A DNA stretch of 64,000 bases, from positions 1,398,001 to 1,462,000 of the forward strand of contig NZ_CP132910.1 of assembly GCF_030846775.1 (NCBI RefSeq), read 5' to 3'. A program made the position numbers and the translations under genes. Each line of letters begins with the position of its first letter. The first letter of the stretch is position 1. Under the pieces are notes generated by a model. The model saw only the letters and a list, made by a program, of their open reading frames with translations, ran no database searches and had not been told where the DNA came from. The DNA comes from Geothrix sp. 21YS21S-2 (GTDB taxonomy: Bacteria; Acidobacteriota; Holophagae; Holophagales; Holophagaceae). Below are positions 34,532 to 45,124 of the stretch, one piece after another.

Positions 34532-35523
34532 ACAGGCAGGAGACAAAGTGGCTCGGCGAGGTGCTGGCCCGGGGCGACGGCGTACGGGACGGCAGGGTGC
34601 TCGTGGCCTGCTCCGGGGGCGGCGATTCCCTGGCCCTCCTGGCCTTCCTGTGGGCCGCACGCAAGTCCCTGGGGCTGGAGCTGGTGGTGGCCAACGCCGA
34701 CCACGGGCTGCGCCCCGAGGCGCGCGAAGAGGCGGACCTGGTGCGGGGCCTATGCCGCTCCGCCGACCTGGACCTGGTGGAGGCCTCGCTCGACGTGCGG
34801 GCCCATGCCAAGGCCTCGGGCCAGGGCTTGGAGACCGCGGCCCGGGAGCTCCGCTGGAGCTGGCTGCGCGCCCAGGCCGCGAGCTGCTCGGCCATCGCCG
34901 TGGCCACCGGCCACACCCTGGACGACCACACCGAGACGGTCCTGGTGCGCCTGGCCCGGGGCGGAGGCGCGGGCTGCCTCACGCCGCTGCCGGCGCGCCA
35001 GGGCGCGCGCTGGTCGCCGCTGGTCCAGGCGCGCCGGTCCGACCTGCGGGCCTACCTCAAGGCCAAGGGCGTGACCTGGAAGGAGGACGCGAGCAACGCC
35101 GATCCCTTCACGCCCAGGAACCGCTGGCGCGCGCTCCTGGGGCCCATGCGCCAGGAAGCGCCCAGCCTGGATGCGCACCTCTGGGAGACCCACCTGCAGG
35201 TGGAGGAGCTCGCGGCTTTCAAGGACGCGCAGGTGGCGGGCTGGCGCGGCGCGCGCTGGGACGCGGGCCCCGGCGGGCTCCTGCTGGCCCGTGCCTGGGG
35301 AGGGCCGGAACTGCGCTGGGTCCTGGACGCGGCCTTCCTGGAGCTGGGCTGGCCGAGGGAGGCCGCCCTCCTGCGGGATCTGGCCGCCTGGATGCTGCCC
35401 CACCTGGCCAGGCGCCCCGGCGCCGCCAAGACCTGGGGCGGCTGGCGCCTTTCCGGAACGGGCGCGAGCCCGGCAAATACGGCCCAGGAAAGCTTATTTC
35501 CATGGACTTTGGAGCATTGTTGA
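34528..35523 (+). CDS. tilS: tRNA(Ile)-lysidine synthase
   Basis: TilS changes C34 to lysidine in the CAU anticodon of tRNA-Ile. The 331-aa protein has the PP-loop RVLVACSGGGDSLALLAFL near residue 29 (SGGxDS), NADHGLRPEAREEADLVRGL and ATGHTLDDHTETVLVRLARG, then SDLRAYLKAKGVTWKEDASN and PRNRWRALLGPM. The length is close to the short TilS class without an extended C-terminal domain. The GTG start overlaps the bshB1 stop. FtsH follows about 100 nt later, as in many bacteria where tilS and ftsH are neighbours. Confidence 0.93.
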   Translation: MNRQETKWLGEVLARGDGVRDGRVLVACSGGGDSLALLAFLWAARKSLGLELVVANADHGLRPEAREEADLVRGLCRSADLDLVEASLDVRAHAKASGQGLETAARELRWSWLRAQAASCSAIAVATGHTLDDHTETVLVRLARGGGAGCLTPLPARQGARWSPLVQARRSDLRAYLKAKGVTWKEDASNADPFTPRNRWRALLGPMRQEAPSLDAHLWETHLQVEELAAFKDAQVAGWRGARWDAGPGGLLLARAWGGPELRWVLDAAFLELGWPREAALLRDLAAWMLPHLARRPGAAKTWGGWRLSGTGASPANTAQESLFPWTLEHC

Positions 35524-35620
35524 GAACCTGGAGGCCCCCTGAGGCATCCAAAGTCAGGAACCGGTCGAGCCGATGCAGGTTAGACTGGATATCGGCGGGG
35601 AGTTCCCCCCTGGAGGCACC

Positions 35621-37545
<1,925 letters not shown>

Positions 37546-37549
<4 letters not shown>

Positions 37550-38892
37550 CCTCCTGGCGGACCGCCGGCGGCGCCCTGGACCTTGAGGAGCCCCTCTGGC
37601 TGGGCATCCTCAATATCACTCCGGATTCCTTCAGCGACGGGGGCCGGTTCCTGGATCCCGCGAAGGCCCTCGGCCAGGCCAGGAACCTCGTGGCGCAGGG
37701 CGCGCGGGCGCTGGATCTGGGCGCGGAGAGCACCCGTCCCGGCGCCGCCGCCGTTTCCGCCGACGAGGAGTGGGCTAGGCTGGAGCCCGTCCTCGCGCTG
37801 CTGCGTTCCGCCCTGCCCGAGGTGCCCCTGAGCCTCGACACCCGCCACGGCGAGGTCGCGGCGCGGGGCCTGCGCCTGGGCGTGGCCGTCATCAACGACG
37901 TGACGGGCTTCCAGGACCCCGGCCTCCTGCACGTCGCCCGCAACAGCGACTGCGGCCTCGTCGCCATGCGCAGCCGCCTCGAGGACGGCGCGCTGGCGAT
38001 GCCGCCCTACGGCGGCCCCGGCAACGAATCCGCCACCGACGCCGTGTTCGAGCTGGGCGCCGTGAAGGAGCGCCTTCTCCAGGCCGCCATCGATCCCGGG
38101 CGCATCCTCCTGGACCCCGGCTTCGGCTTCGGCACCACCTTCGTGGAGGACCGGGCCCTGTGGGAGGCCCTGCCGGCCCTGCCCTCGGCCCTGGACTGGC
38201 CCGCGGCGAGGTTCTGCATCGGGATCTCCCGGAAGCGGTTCCTGGCCTGGCGCTCGGGAAGCCCCGGGCTCCCGCCCCTGGAGCGGGACGCCCTGGGCGC
38301 CCGCGCCCACCACGAGGCCGGGCTCCTGGGGTACCGGGTCTTCCGCACCCACGCGGTGACCCTGCCGGTGATCCGGAGGGCGCTGCCGGAGGACGCGGCG
38401 GCCCTGGCCCGGGTCCAGGTGGACGCCTGGCGGGCCACCTACCCCGGCATCCTGCCCGAATCCCTCCTGGCGGGCCTGTCGGTCGAGTCCAGCGCCGCCG
38501 CCTTCGCCGAATCCCTGGCCGCCCCCAAGCCGCGCTGGGCCATGTGGGCCCTGGAAACCCGCGGCGCCCTGGCGGGCTTCGCCGTGGCGGGGCCCTGCCG
38601 GGACCGGGAATCGGACACGGCGGGGGAGATCCACGCCATCTACCTGGTGCGGGAGGCCTGGAGCCAGGGCCTCGGCGCCGCGCTCATGGCCCGGGCCCTC
38701 GAGGGCCTCCGGGAGGAGGGCTTCCGGGAGGCCGTGCTCTGGGTCATGGAACGCAACGCCAGGGGACGCAGGTTCTACGACCGGAACGGCTGGGAGCTCA
38801 CCCCGGCCCGGCGCACCGAGTGGCAGGACGGAATCGCGCTCCGCCAGGTGCAATACAGGCTAGCCCTGGCACCGGAAGGCTCCGGGTTGTAG
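37546..38892 (+). CDS. folP: Dihydropteroate synthase fused to GNAT acetyltransferase
   Basis: The first ~265 of 448 residues are dihydropteroate synthase, which joins pABA to the pterin in folate synthesis: [58 protein letters not shown] and [11 protein letters not shown]. From about residue 275 the same frame continues into a GNAT domain ([54 protein letters not shown] and [14 protein letters not shown]). There is no stop between the parts, and the linker [14 protein letters not shown] still resembles the DHPS end. The acetyl acceptor is unknown. The GTG start overlaps the ftsH stop. Confidence 0.9.
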
Positions 38893-38928
38893 AATTCCTG
38901 GACAGTTTGAAATTCCTAAAGGACGACC

Positions 38929-40242
38929 ATGGCTCTGAATTATTTCGGCACGGACGGGGTTCGCGGCAAGGCCTTCGAGTCCCCCTTGACCCTGGACGAG
39001 ACGGCCCGCTGGGGGGCCGCATGGGCCCAGGTGGCCCTGGCCCGCGGCATCGGGGAGATGGTGATCGGCTGGGACCCCCGGCTCAGCTCGGAGCCCCTGG
39101 CCGAGGCCTTCGTCTCCGGCCTCGGGGGGCGCCTGCGCCTGTGCGTCCTGGGCCTCGTGCCCACGCCCGCGGTGGCCTACGCCGCCCTGCTCCGCCCCGG
39201 CGCCTGGGGCCTCATGATCTCGGCCAGCCACAATCCCCCCGAGGACAACGGCATCAAGGGGTTCGACGGCCTGGGCGAGAAGCTCGCCGAGGAGGACGAG
39301 GCCGCCGTCGAGGCCGCCTTCGAGGCCCTCGGCCCCATGAAGGCCGGGCCCGCGGCCCTGCCGCTGGAGACGGCCCTTCCGCTGCAGTACATCCGCCAAT
39401 TGGAGCCCCTGGACCTGCCCGGCGGATTCTCCATGGTGGTGGACTGCGCCCACGGCTCCACCGCGCCCTGGGCCCCCCACGTCTTCCGGGGCGGGACGGT
39501 CCACTGGATGGGCGTGCCCGCCGACGGCGCGCGCATCAACGTCGGCGTGGGCTCCACCCACCTGGACGGCCTCGCCGCCCAGGTCCGGGAGCGCGGCGCC
39601 GCCCTCGGCATCGCCTTCGACGGCGACGGCGACCGGTGCCTGATGGTCGATCCCCAGGGCGAACTGGTGGACGGGGACCAGCTCCTTTGGCTCCTGGCCC
39701 AGGACCTTTCGGCGCGAGGCGAGACCATCCCGGGCGTCGTGGGCACCCTCATGAGCAACGCCGGCCTGGAGGAGGCCCTCGCGGGGCTCGCCATCCCCTT
39801 CGTGCGCACCCAGGTGGGCGACAAGTTCATGCTCCGGGAACTGGGCAGGCTCCAGTGGGACCTGGCCGCCGAGGCCTCCGGCCACGTCATCCAGAAGCAC
39901 GTCGGGCCCAGCGGCGACGGCCTGGCCACGGCGCTTGCGGCCCTGCGGGCCCTCCTCCGGCGGCCGGAAGGGGACCGCTGGTCCTGGCGTTTCCAGGCCT
40001 GGCCCCTGCGCCTCGTGAACATCCTGGCCCGGGACCGCCGGCCCGTGGAGGCGTGCCCGCGCCTGACCTCGGCCATGGCCGCGCTCCAGGCGGACCACGG
40101 CGAGGACCTCCGCGTCGTCGTGCGCTGGTCGGGCACCGAGCCCAAGCTCCGCCTCATGGTGGAGGCGCGGAGCTCCGCCCTGATGGAGGAGGCCCTCCGG
40201 ACCCTGGAAATCGCGGCCCGGGCGGACCTCGCCCTGGCCTGA
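38929..40242 (+). CDS. glmM: Phosphoglucosamine mutase
   Basis: GlmM converts glucosamine-6-phosphate to glucosamine-1-phosphate for peptidoglycan and LPS. The 437-aa protein starts NYFGTDGVRGKAFESPLT and has the phosphoserine loop ISASHNPPEDNGIK with Ser100, the magnesium loop AFDGDGDRCLMVD and the phosphate-binding RWSGTEPKLRLMVEA. The length is close to the usual ~445. AAGGACGACC precedes the ATG. It follows folP-GNAT by 36 nt, repeating the common ftsH-folP-glmM order of many bacteria. Confidence 0.96.
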   Translation: MALNYFGTDGVRGKAFESPLTLDETARWGAAWAQVALARGIGEMVIGWDPRLSSEPLAEAFVSGLGGRLRLCVLGLVPTPAVAYAALLRPGAWGLMISASHNPPEDNGIKGFDGLGEKLAEEDEAAVEAAFEALGPMKAGPAALPLETALPLQYIRQLEPLDLPGGFSMVVDCAHGSTAPWAPHVFRGGTVHWMGVPADGARINVGVGSTHLDGLAAQVRERGAALGIAFDGDGDRCLMVDPQGELVDGDQLLWLLAQDLSARGETIPGVVGTLMSNAGLEEALAGLAIPFVRTQVGDKFMLRELGRLQWDLAAEASGHVIQKHVGPSGDGLATALAALRALLRRPEGDRWSWRFQAWPLRLVNILARDRRPVEACPRLTSAMAALQADHGEDLRVVVRWSGTEPKLRLMVEARSSALMEEALRTLEIAARADLALA

Positions 40243-40297
40243 TTCTGCTAGGCTGGAAGCCTGACCTTGCCCTGACAACTTCCGCCTGGAGTCCGAA

Positions 40298-41026
40298 TTG
40301 CCCGTACGCCTTGGTGTCAACATCGATCACGTGGCGACCATCCGCCAGGCCCGGGGCGGTCACGAGCCCGAACCCGTCGCGGCGGCCCTCATGGCCCAGA
40401 GCGCAGGCGCCCACGGCATCACCGTCCACCTCCGCGCCGACCGCAGGCACATCCAGGAACGGGACGTCAAGGTCCTGAAGGAGGTGCTGGCCGTGCCCCT
40501 CAACGTCGAGTGCGCCGCCACCTCCGAGGCCATGGAGGCGGTGGTTCCCATCAAGCCCGCGTGGGTCACCCTCGTGCCCGAGACCCGCGAGGAGCTCACC
40601 ACGCAGGGCGGCCTGGACGCGCTCTTCCTCCACGCCCACCTCCGCCAGATCATCCGCGAGCTGCACGCCTCCGAGATCCGCGTGAGCCTGTTCATCGACC
40701 CCCAGCAGGAGCAGGTGAAGATGGCCGCCAAGCTGGAGGCCGAGGCGGTGGAGTTCAACACCGGCGTCTACGCCGACGTCACCCCCGGCGCCGATCCGGT
40801 CCCCGAGCTGAACAGGTTGCGCGAGGCCTCGCGCCTGGCCTCCAAGCTCGGCCTGAAGGTCCTGGCGGGGCACGGGCTCAGCCTCTTCAACGTCGGCCCC
40901 GTGGCCGCGATCCCGGAGCTCGAGGAGCTCAACATCGGGCACTCCATCATCGGCCGGGCCCTCCTCGTGGGCCTGGACAAGGCGGTCCGCGAGATGATCT
41001 CGACCATCAACGAAGGCGGTCAATGA
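40298..41026 (+). CDS. pdxJ: Pyridoxine 5'-phosphate synthase
   Basis: PdxJ joins 1-deoxyxylulose-5-phosphate and 3-amino-2-oxopropyl phosphate to make pyridoxine phosphate. The 242-aa TIM barrel has LGVNIDHVATIRQARGG at its start, GITVHLRADRRHIQERDV, LNVECAATSEAMEAV, VEFNTGVYADV, LKVLAGHGLSLFNV and LNIGHSIIGRALLVGLD at its end. TTG 40298 is the start, since GGAG lies eight bases upstream. It shows that this organism uses the DXP-dependent B6 route, which needs erythrose-4-phosphate oxidation. Its stop overlaps the 14-codon frame at 41023 (ATGA). Confidence 0.96.
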   Translation: MPVRLGVNIDHVATIRQARGGHEPEPVAAALMAQSAGAHGITVHLRADRRHIQERDVKVLKEVLAVPLNVECAATSEAMEAVVPIKPAWVTLVPETREELTTQGGLDALFLHAHLRQIIRELHASEIRVSLFIDPQQEQVKMAAKLEAEAVEFNTGVYADVTPGADPVPELNRLREASRLASKLGLKVLAGHGLSLFNVGPVAAIPELEELNIGHSIIGRALLVGLDKAVREMISTINEGGQ

Positions 41027-41067
41027 AAAGGAACCGGGGCATCTCCAGGCGGCGGGAGGGCGACTGA
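41023..41067 (+). CDS. 14-codon basic micro-ORF bridging pdxJ and DUF4388 gene
   Basis: ATG 41023 overlaps the pdxJ stop as ATGA, and the stop TGA (41065-41067) overlaps the next start as TGATG. The peptide MKRNRGISRRREGD has six basic residues of 14. It also carries the ribosome site of the next gene (GGGAGGG at 41054-41060). It may serve only to pass ribosomes from pdxJ to the next gene. Whether the peptide has its own role is unknown. Confidence 0.45.
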   Translation: MKRNRGISRRREGD

Positions 41068-41882
41068 TGTCCACCCTCCGCGGCAACCTGCAGAGCATCT
41101 CCCTGATGGACGTGGTCCAGCTCCTGAACGTGAACCGCAAGACCGGCAAGCTCCTCGTCAACCAGGCCAAGCTCTCCGGGGTCCTCTACGTCCTCAACGG
41201 CGACGTGGTCCACGCGGAGATCGGCGGCACCCTCGGGGAATCCGGCGCCTTCGAGATCCTGGAGTGGGACCGGGGCGAATTCGAGTTCGTCTCCACCAAG
41301 TTCAAGGCGCCCACCACCATCCGGCGCTCCGTGCCGGACCTGCTCATGGAGGCCGCCCGCACCGCGGATTCCCGCAAGCACCTGCGCGGCATCTTCCCCA
41401 GCCTCCAGGTGGTGCCCTGGCCCCGCCTCCAGGAACCGGCCCTCACCCAGGGCCTGCGCATCTTCCAGGAGGACCGGAGGTGCCTGCCCTTCCTGGACGG
41501 GTACCGCACCTTCCTGGAGGTCATCGCGGCCACCGGCCTGAGCGAGGTGAGCGTGCTCCAGGCCTGCGCGCAGCTCAAGGAGGCCCACCGCCTCACGATC
41601 CTCGAGCCCGACGCCGTCCTCAAGGCCTCGGCCCTGAAGGGCACCCTCTTCCGGAAGGCCGAGCACGTGGAGCTGTCCAGGGCCGCCGAAGCCCGCTGGC
41701 AGGGCATGGGGCCCTACGGCCAGGTGACGAGCGTGCGCCTCGTCTGGCCCGACGGCGTCTCCGTGGAACCCGTGCGCTTCAACAAGGCCATGGACGACCA
41801 CACCGTTGGTATTCCGAAGGAACTTATGCAATCGTGGGGACTAACCGAAGGAACGTCCATAACCGTCCGTCCCGCCCCTTGA
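41067..41882 (+). CDS. DUF4388 domain protein
   Basis: The 271-aa protein begins with a DUF4388 (PatA-like N-terminal) domain: LRGNLQSISLMDVVQLLNVN, then RKTGKLLVNQAKLSGVLYVL, GDVVHAEIGGTLGESGAFEI and EWDRGEFEFVST. The remainder contains a helical region (LEVIAATGLSEVSVLQACAQ) and ends with a small beta part (VGIPKELMQSWGLTEGTSIT). DUF4388 proteins are common in signalling operons of Acidobacteria and Deltaproteobacteria. It lies 25 nt before a CheZ-like gene, so a role in motility signalling is likely but unproven. Confidence 0.85.
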   Translation: MSTLRGNLQSISLMDVVQLLNVNRKTGKLLVNQAKLSGVLYVLNGDVVHAEIGGTLGESGAFEILEWDRGEFEFVSTKFKAPTTIRRSVPDLLMEAARTADSRKHLRGIFPSLQVVPWPRLQEPALTQGLRIFQEDRRCLPFLDGYRTFLEVIAATGLSEVSVLQACAQLKEAHRLTILEPDAVLKASALKGTLFRKAEHVELSRAAEARWQGMGPYGQVTSVRLVWPDGVSVEPVRFNKAMDDHTVGIPKELMQSWGLTEGTSITVRPAP

Positions 41883-41907
41883 CCCGGACCTCTCACAGGG
41901 ATATCCC

Positions 41908-42876
41908 ATGGAAAACCAGGAAGCCCTCACCCCCACCGAGCCCAGCGAGCAGAACGGCCTGGAGGAGATCCACCCGGAAGGCCTCCTGAAGGAGTTCCGC
42001 GAGCGGGGCGAGGCCCTGGACCACCGCCTCGACGCCCTCCTGGACCTGGTGCAGGCCATCCGCACCGAGATCCACCAGGAGAGCCAGACCGAGCTCCAGC
42101 GCCTGGCCCGCGCCGCCGAGGACATGACCAACGGCAAGATCTTCCAGCAGATCGACATCCAGGCCAAGGGCGAGCTGGGGGCCCTGGTGGCCAGCATCAA
42201 CTCCACCCTGATGAACCTCCAGCAGCTGGACAGCTCCGTGAAGCAGCAGAGCACCCAGGTGCCCGAACTCGCGGCCCAGCTGGACGCCATCACCGCCGAC
42301 ACCGAGAAGGCCACCCAGAACGTCATGAACCGCCTCGACGTGCTCATGGCGGCCAGCGACCAGGCCCAGTCCTCGGTCAAGGCCGCCGTGAAGGCCCTGC
42401 TGGCCACCCAGGAGGCCCAGGCGAAGTTCCACGCCCAGATGGACACCTACCTGGAGAAGGCCAGCCAGGGCGCCGATCCCGCGCAGCTGGCCCAGGAGAT
42501 CCTGGAGTTCCTCTTCGAGCACCAGATGAATCCCCCGCCCCCGCCCGCGGACATGGAGGCCTGCCTGGCCCCCCTCACCACGGTCGCCGACGAGGCCTTC
42601 GAGATCCTGAACACCCTCCAGTTCCAGGACATCACGCGGCAGAAGGTGGAGAAGGTGGTGCTGCTCCTCAAGCAGTTCAAGGACGGCCTCAACCGCCTCC
42701 TGGCCATCTTCAACATCGAAGGCGCCCTGGTGGGCGGCGCCCCCAGGGAGGAGGCGATCTTCGACAACCGGGTCATCGCCACCCAGGAGCACATCTTCGA
42801 CGCCACCCTGGAAGCCGACGACAAGAAGGAATCCGTGGACGACATCATCGCCCAGTTCAAGAAGGCCAAGGGCTAG
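41908..42876 (+). CDS. CheZ-like protein phosphatase with HAMP-like segment
   Basis: The 322-aa acidic, helical, soluble protein carries near its C-terminus NTLQFQDITRQKVEKVVLLL, matching the CheZ catalytic motif (DxxxQ, here Asp241 and Gln245). Its tail KESVDDIIAQFKKAKG resembles the CheY-binding C-terminal helix of CheZ. CheZ speeds dephosphorylation of CheY-P. Residues ~65-120 (LARAAEDMTNGKIFQQIDIQ and KGELGALVASINSTLMNLQQ) look like a HAMP domain without membrane helices, which classical CheZ lacks. It follows the DUF4388 gene closely and overlaps the beta-lactamase start by one base. Confidence 0.75.
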   Translation: MENQEALTPTEPSEQNGLEEIHPEGLLKEFRERGEALDHRLDALLDLVQAIRTEIHQESQTELQRLARAAEDMTNGKIFQQIDIQAKGELGALVASINSTLMNLQQLDSSVKQQSTQVPELAAQLDAITADTEKATQNVMNRLDVLMAASDQAQSSVKAAVKALLATQEAQAKFHAQMDTYLEKASQGADPAQLAQEILEFLFEHQMNPPPPPADMEACLAPLTTVADEAFEILNTLQFQDITRQKVEKVVLLLKQFKDGLNRLLAIFNIEGALVGGAPREEAIFDNRVIATQEHIFDATLEADDKKESVDDIIAQFKKAKG

Positions 42877-43712
42877 TGCGCATCTGGGCCCTGGCGCTGC
42901 TGGGGACGGTCCTGGCGGCCCAGTCCCCCCAGCTCCGCTCCCTGGAGCGCAGGAGCCGGGGCCGCCTCGGCGTGTGCGTCCTCGACGCCGGCGGCGCGAA
43001 GATCCTGGAATACCGTTCCAGGGAACGCTTCCCCATGTGCAGCACCTTCAAGGTCCTCCTGGCCGCCGCCGTGCTGGCCAAGGCGGACGCGGGCCAGGCC
43101 GCCCTGGACCGGTTGCTGCCCTACGGCGAAAAGGACCTCCTGGACTACGCCCCCGTCACCCGGGCCCGGGCCGCCGAAGGCGCCCTGTCCCTGGAGGACC
43201 TCTGCGCCGCCAGCGTCCAGGTCAGCGACAACACCGCCGCCAACCTGCTCCTGGAGGCCCTCGGCGGTCCCGGCGCCGTCACCCTCTTCGCCCGGAAGCT
43301 GGGCGACCCCACGACCCGCCTGGACCGCAAGGAACCCGAACTCAACGACGTCCCCCCGGGCGACCCGCGCGACACCACCACCCCGGAGGCCATGGCGCGC
43401 ACCCTGCGCGAGCTGCTGGCCGGTTCCACCCTCTCGGCCGCCTCCAAGGCCCGGCTGCAGGGTTGGATGGCCACCTCCACCACCGGCACCCACCGCCTGC
43501 GCGCCGGCTTTCCGCCCGCCTGGGACGTGGCGGACAAGACGGGTTCCGGATTCGAGAAATCAGGCACCGCCAACGACATCGCGCTCGTCGTCCCAAAGGG
43601 TGGCCGGCCGATGTACGTCACCGCCTACCTGACCGGCGCCAAGGTGAACGCCCAGTCCCGGGACGCCATCCTGGCCGAAGTGGGTCGCCTGGTGTCAAAA
43701 TTACCCCGGTAA
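42876..43712 (+). CDS. Class A beta-lactamase
   Basis: The 278-aa secreted protein (signal ALALLGTVLAAQ) holds every class A motif: SxxK as CSTFK with Ser56 and Lys59, SDN at 117-119, ExxLN as Glu153 to Asn157, and KTG at 221-223. It should be able to hydrolyse some beta-lactams, but which ones cannot be read. A Cys precedes the active Ser as in KPC-type enzymes, but the partner Cys after KTG is absent. GTG 42876 shares a base with the CheZ-like stop (TAGTG). Base composition matches its neighbours, so it looks like a resident chromosomal gene. Confidence 0.92.
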   Translation: MRIWALALLGTVLAAQSPQLRSLERRSRGRLGVCVLDAGGAKILEYRSRERFPMCSTFKVLLAAAVLAKADAGQAALDRLLPYGEKDLLDYAPVTRARAAEGALSLEDLCAASVQVSDNTAANLLLEALGGPGAVTLFARKLGDPTTRLDRKEPELNDVPPGDPRDTTTPEAMARTLRELLAGSTLSAASKARLQGWMATSTTGTHRLRAGFPPAWDVADKTGSGFEKSGTANDIALVVPKGGRPMYVTAYLTGAKVNAQSRDAILAEVGRLVSKLPR

Positions 43713-43745
43713 TGAAAACGTCACGCAAAGGATGACCGGCAACTT

Positions 43746-43870
43746 TTTTCTCGGCGAGCCTCGGCCCCTCGGCTGCCTCGGCGCTGCATTTCTTCCCCAA
43801 GCCTGCCGGCGCAATGGATTATTGCGTTGAAGAGGCTTGAAACAGAAGGCATCGCCGAGGTTCGCCGAGG
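43746..43870. repeat. Dispersed CTCGGC/GCCGAG repeat, copy B
   Basis: TTTTTCTCGGCG and further CCTCGGC units (43746-43783) are followed 67 nt later by the inverse ATCGCCGAGGTTCGCCGAGG (43851-43870). The left arm matches, almost base for base, the reverse of the left arm of copy A at 12018-12057. It fills most of the intergenic space between two convergent genes (43713-43900). Confidence 0.8.
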
Positions 43871-43900
43871 AAGGAAACAAAAGCAGGCCTTGGCCTGCGT

Positions 43901-45124
43901 TCAACCGGGGCTCCCGGCCAGAAAGCCCGTGCTGAACGCCGCCTGGAGGTTGTAGCCCCCCACCGGCCCGTCCACGTCCAGCAGCTCCCCGCAGACCCGC
44001 AGGTTGTCCCACCCCTTGACCGCCATCGTCCTCGGATCCACCGCGGAAAGCAGGACGCCTCCCGCCGAGACCTCGCCCTTCTCCAGGTCCACCCGCCCCG
44101 GCTCCCCCAGCGGAAAGCCCTCCAACAGCGCCGCCAGATCCTTCCGCGCCGCCCGCGGCAGATCCTTCATCCGCTGATCCAGGCCGATGCCCCGTTCCGC
44201 CAGCGCCGGCGCGCACACGCGCTCCGGGAGCCAGCGGCCCAGCCAGGTCCGCACGGCGAGATGAGGATTGGCCTGCTGGAGCCCCACCAGGTCCCCGTCC
44301 ACGTCCCCGGCGCCCAGGTCGTAGCCCAGCCACGCGGCCCCGGCCCTGCGGGCGGCTTCGGCCGGGCGGCTCAGCTCCAGGGCGGCGGGGCCGGAGATGC
44401 CGGTCCGGGTGAAGAGGATGTCGCCCCTGAACCGGTCCAGGACCTTGCCCCCCGGCCCCGCCTTGAGCACGAGCGCGCCTTCCCGCAGGGCGACGCCCTC
44501 CCATTCGGGCCGCGGGGTCCGCAGGGGGATGGGCGCCAGCGCGGGGAACCAGGGGCTCACGGGCACGCCCAGGGCCCCCAGGGCCGCCAGGAGCTCGCCC
44601 CGGGTGCCGGTCCTGGGATAGCTGGCGCCGCCTGTGGCGAGGATGAAGCGGTCCGCCCGGAGCCAGGTGCCGTCCTCCATCACCAGGGCCGTCAGGGCCG
44701 GCGCCTCCCCCTCCAGGGCCCGCACCCGGGCCCCCAGCCGCACCTGGACGCCGGCGCGGCGCACCACGGCCTCGAACGCGGCGGTGACCTTGGCGGCCGA
44801 TCCCGGGCCGTCCACGGGGAACACGCGGCCGTTGTCCCGGGCCTGGGCGTGCACGCCCTCCCGGGCCAGGAGGTCCAGCACGTCCTGGTTGGTGAAGGCG
44901 TGCAGGGCCGGGCGCAGGAAGCGGGCCTGCGCCTTGGGGAAGGCCGCCAGCACCGCGGCCACGGGACCGTCGTGGGTGATGTTGCACTTTCCGCCGCCGC
45001 TGATGCGGATCTTCATGCCCAGGCGGTCGTTGGCCTCCAGGAGCGTGGTCTCGCAGCCCACGGCGGCGGCGCGCCAGGCCGCGATCATGCCCGCGGCCCC
45101 GCCTCCGGCCACCAGGACCTTCAA
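43901..45124 (-). CDS. HI0933/YhiN-family FAD-binding protein
   Basis: The 407-aa flavoprotein begins with the dinucleotide-binding fold [20 protein letters not shown], followed by [20 protein letters not shown], the hallmark of the HI0933/BaiN family. Later motifs are [36 protein letters not shown] and the end [20 protein letters not shown]. The physiological reaction is unknown in most members. TTG 45124 is the only reasonable start and overlaps the upstream regulator's stop as TTGA (45121-45124), so the two are probably translated together. Confidence 0.9.
   Translation of the reverse strand: MKVLVAGGGAAGMIAAWRAAAVGCETTLLEANDRLGMKIRISGGGKCNITHDGPVAAVLAAFPKAQARFLRPALHAFTNQDVLDLLAREGVHAQARDNGRVFPVDGPGSAAKVTAAFEAVVRRAGVQVRLGARVRALEGEAPALTALVMEDGTWLRADRFILATGGASYPRTGTRGELLAALGALGVPVSPWFPALAPIPLRTPRPEWEGVALREGALVLKAGPGGKVLDRFRGDILFTRTGISGPAALELSRPAEAARRAGAAWLGYDLGAGDVDGDLVGLQQANPHLAVRTWLGRWLPERVCAPALAERGIGLDQRMKDLPRAARKDLAALLEGFPLGEPGRVDLEKGEVSAGGVLLSAVDPRTMAVKGWDNLRVCGELLDVDGPVGGYNLQAAFSTGFLAGSPG

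Noticed and set aside
42876-43712. Mobile resistance cassette around the beta-lactamase
   Set aside because: No transposase, integron site or terminal repeats flank it; base use matches its neighbours and it overlaps a resident operon gene. The nearby hairpin repeat is not known to be mobile by itself.
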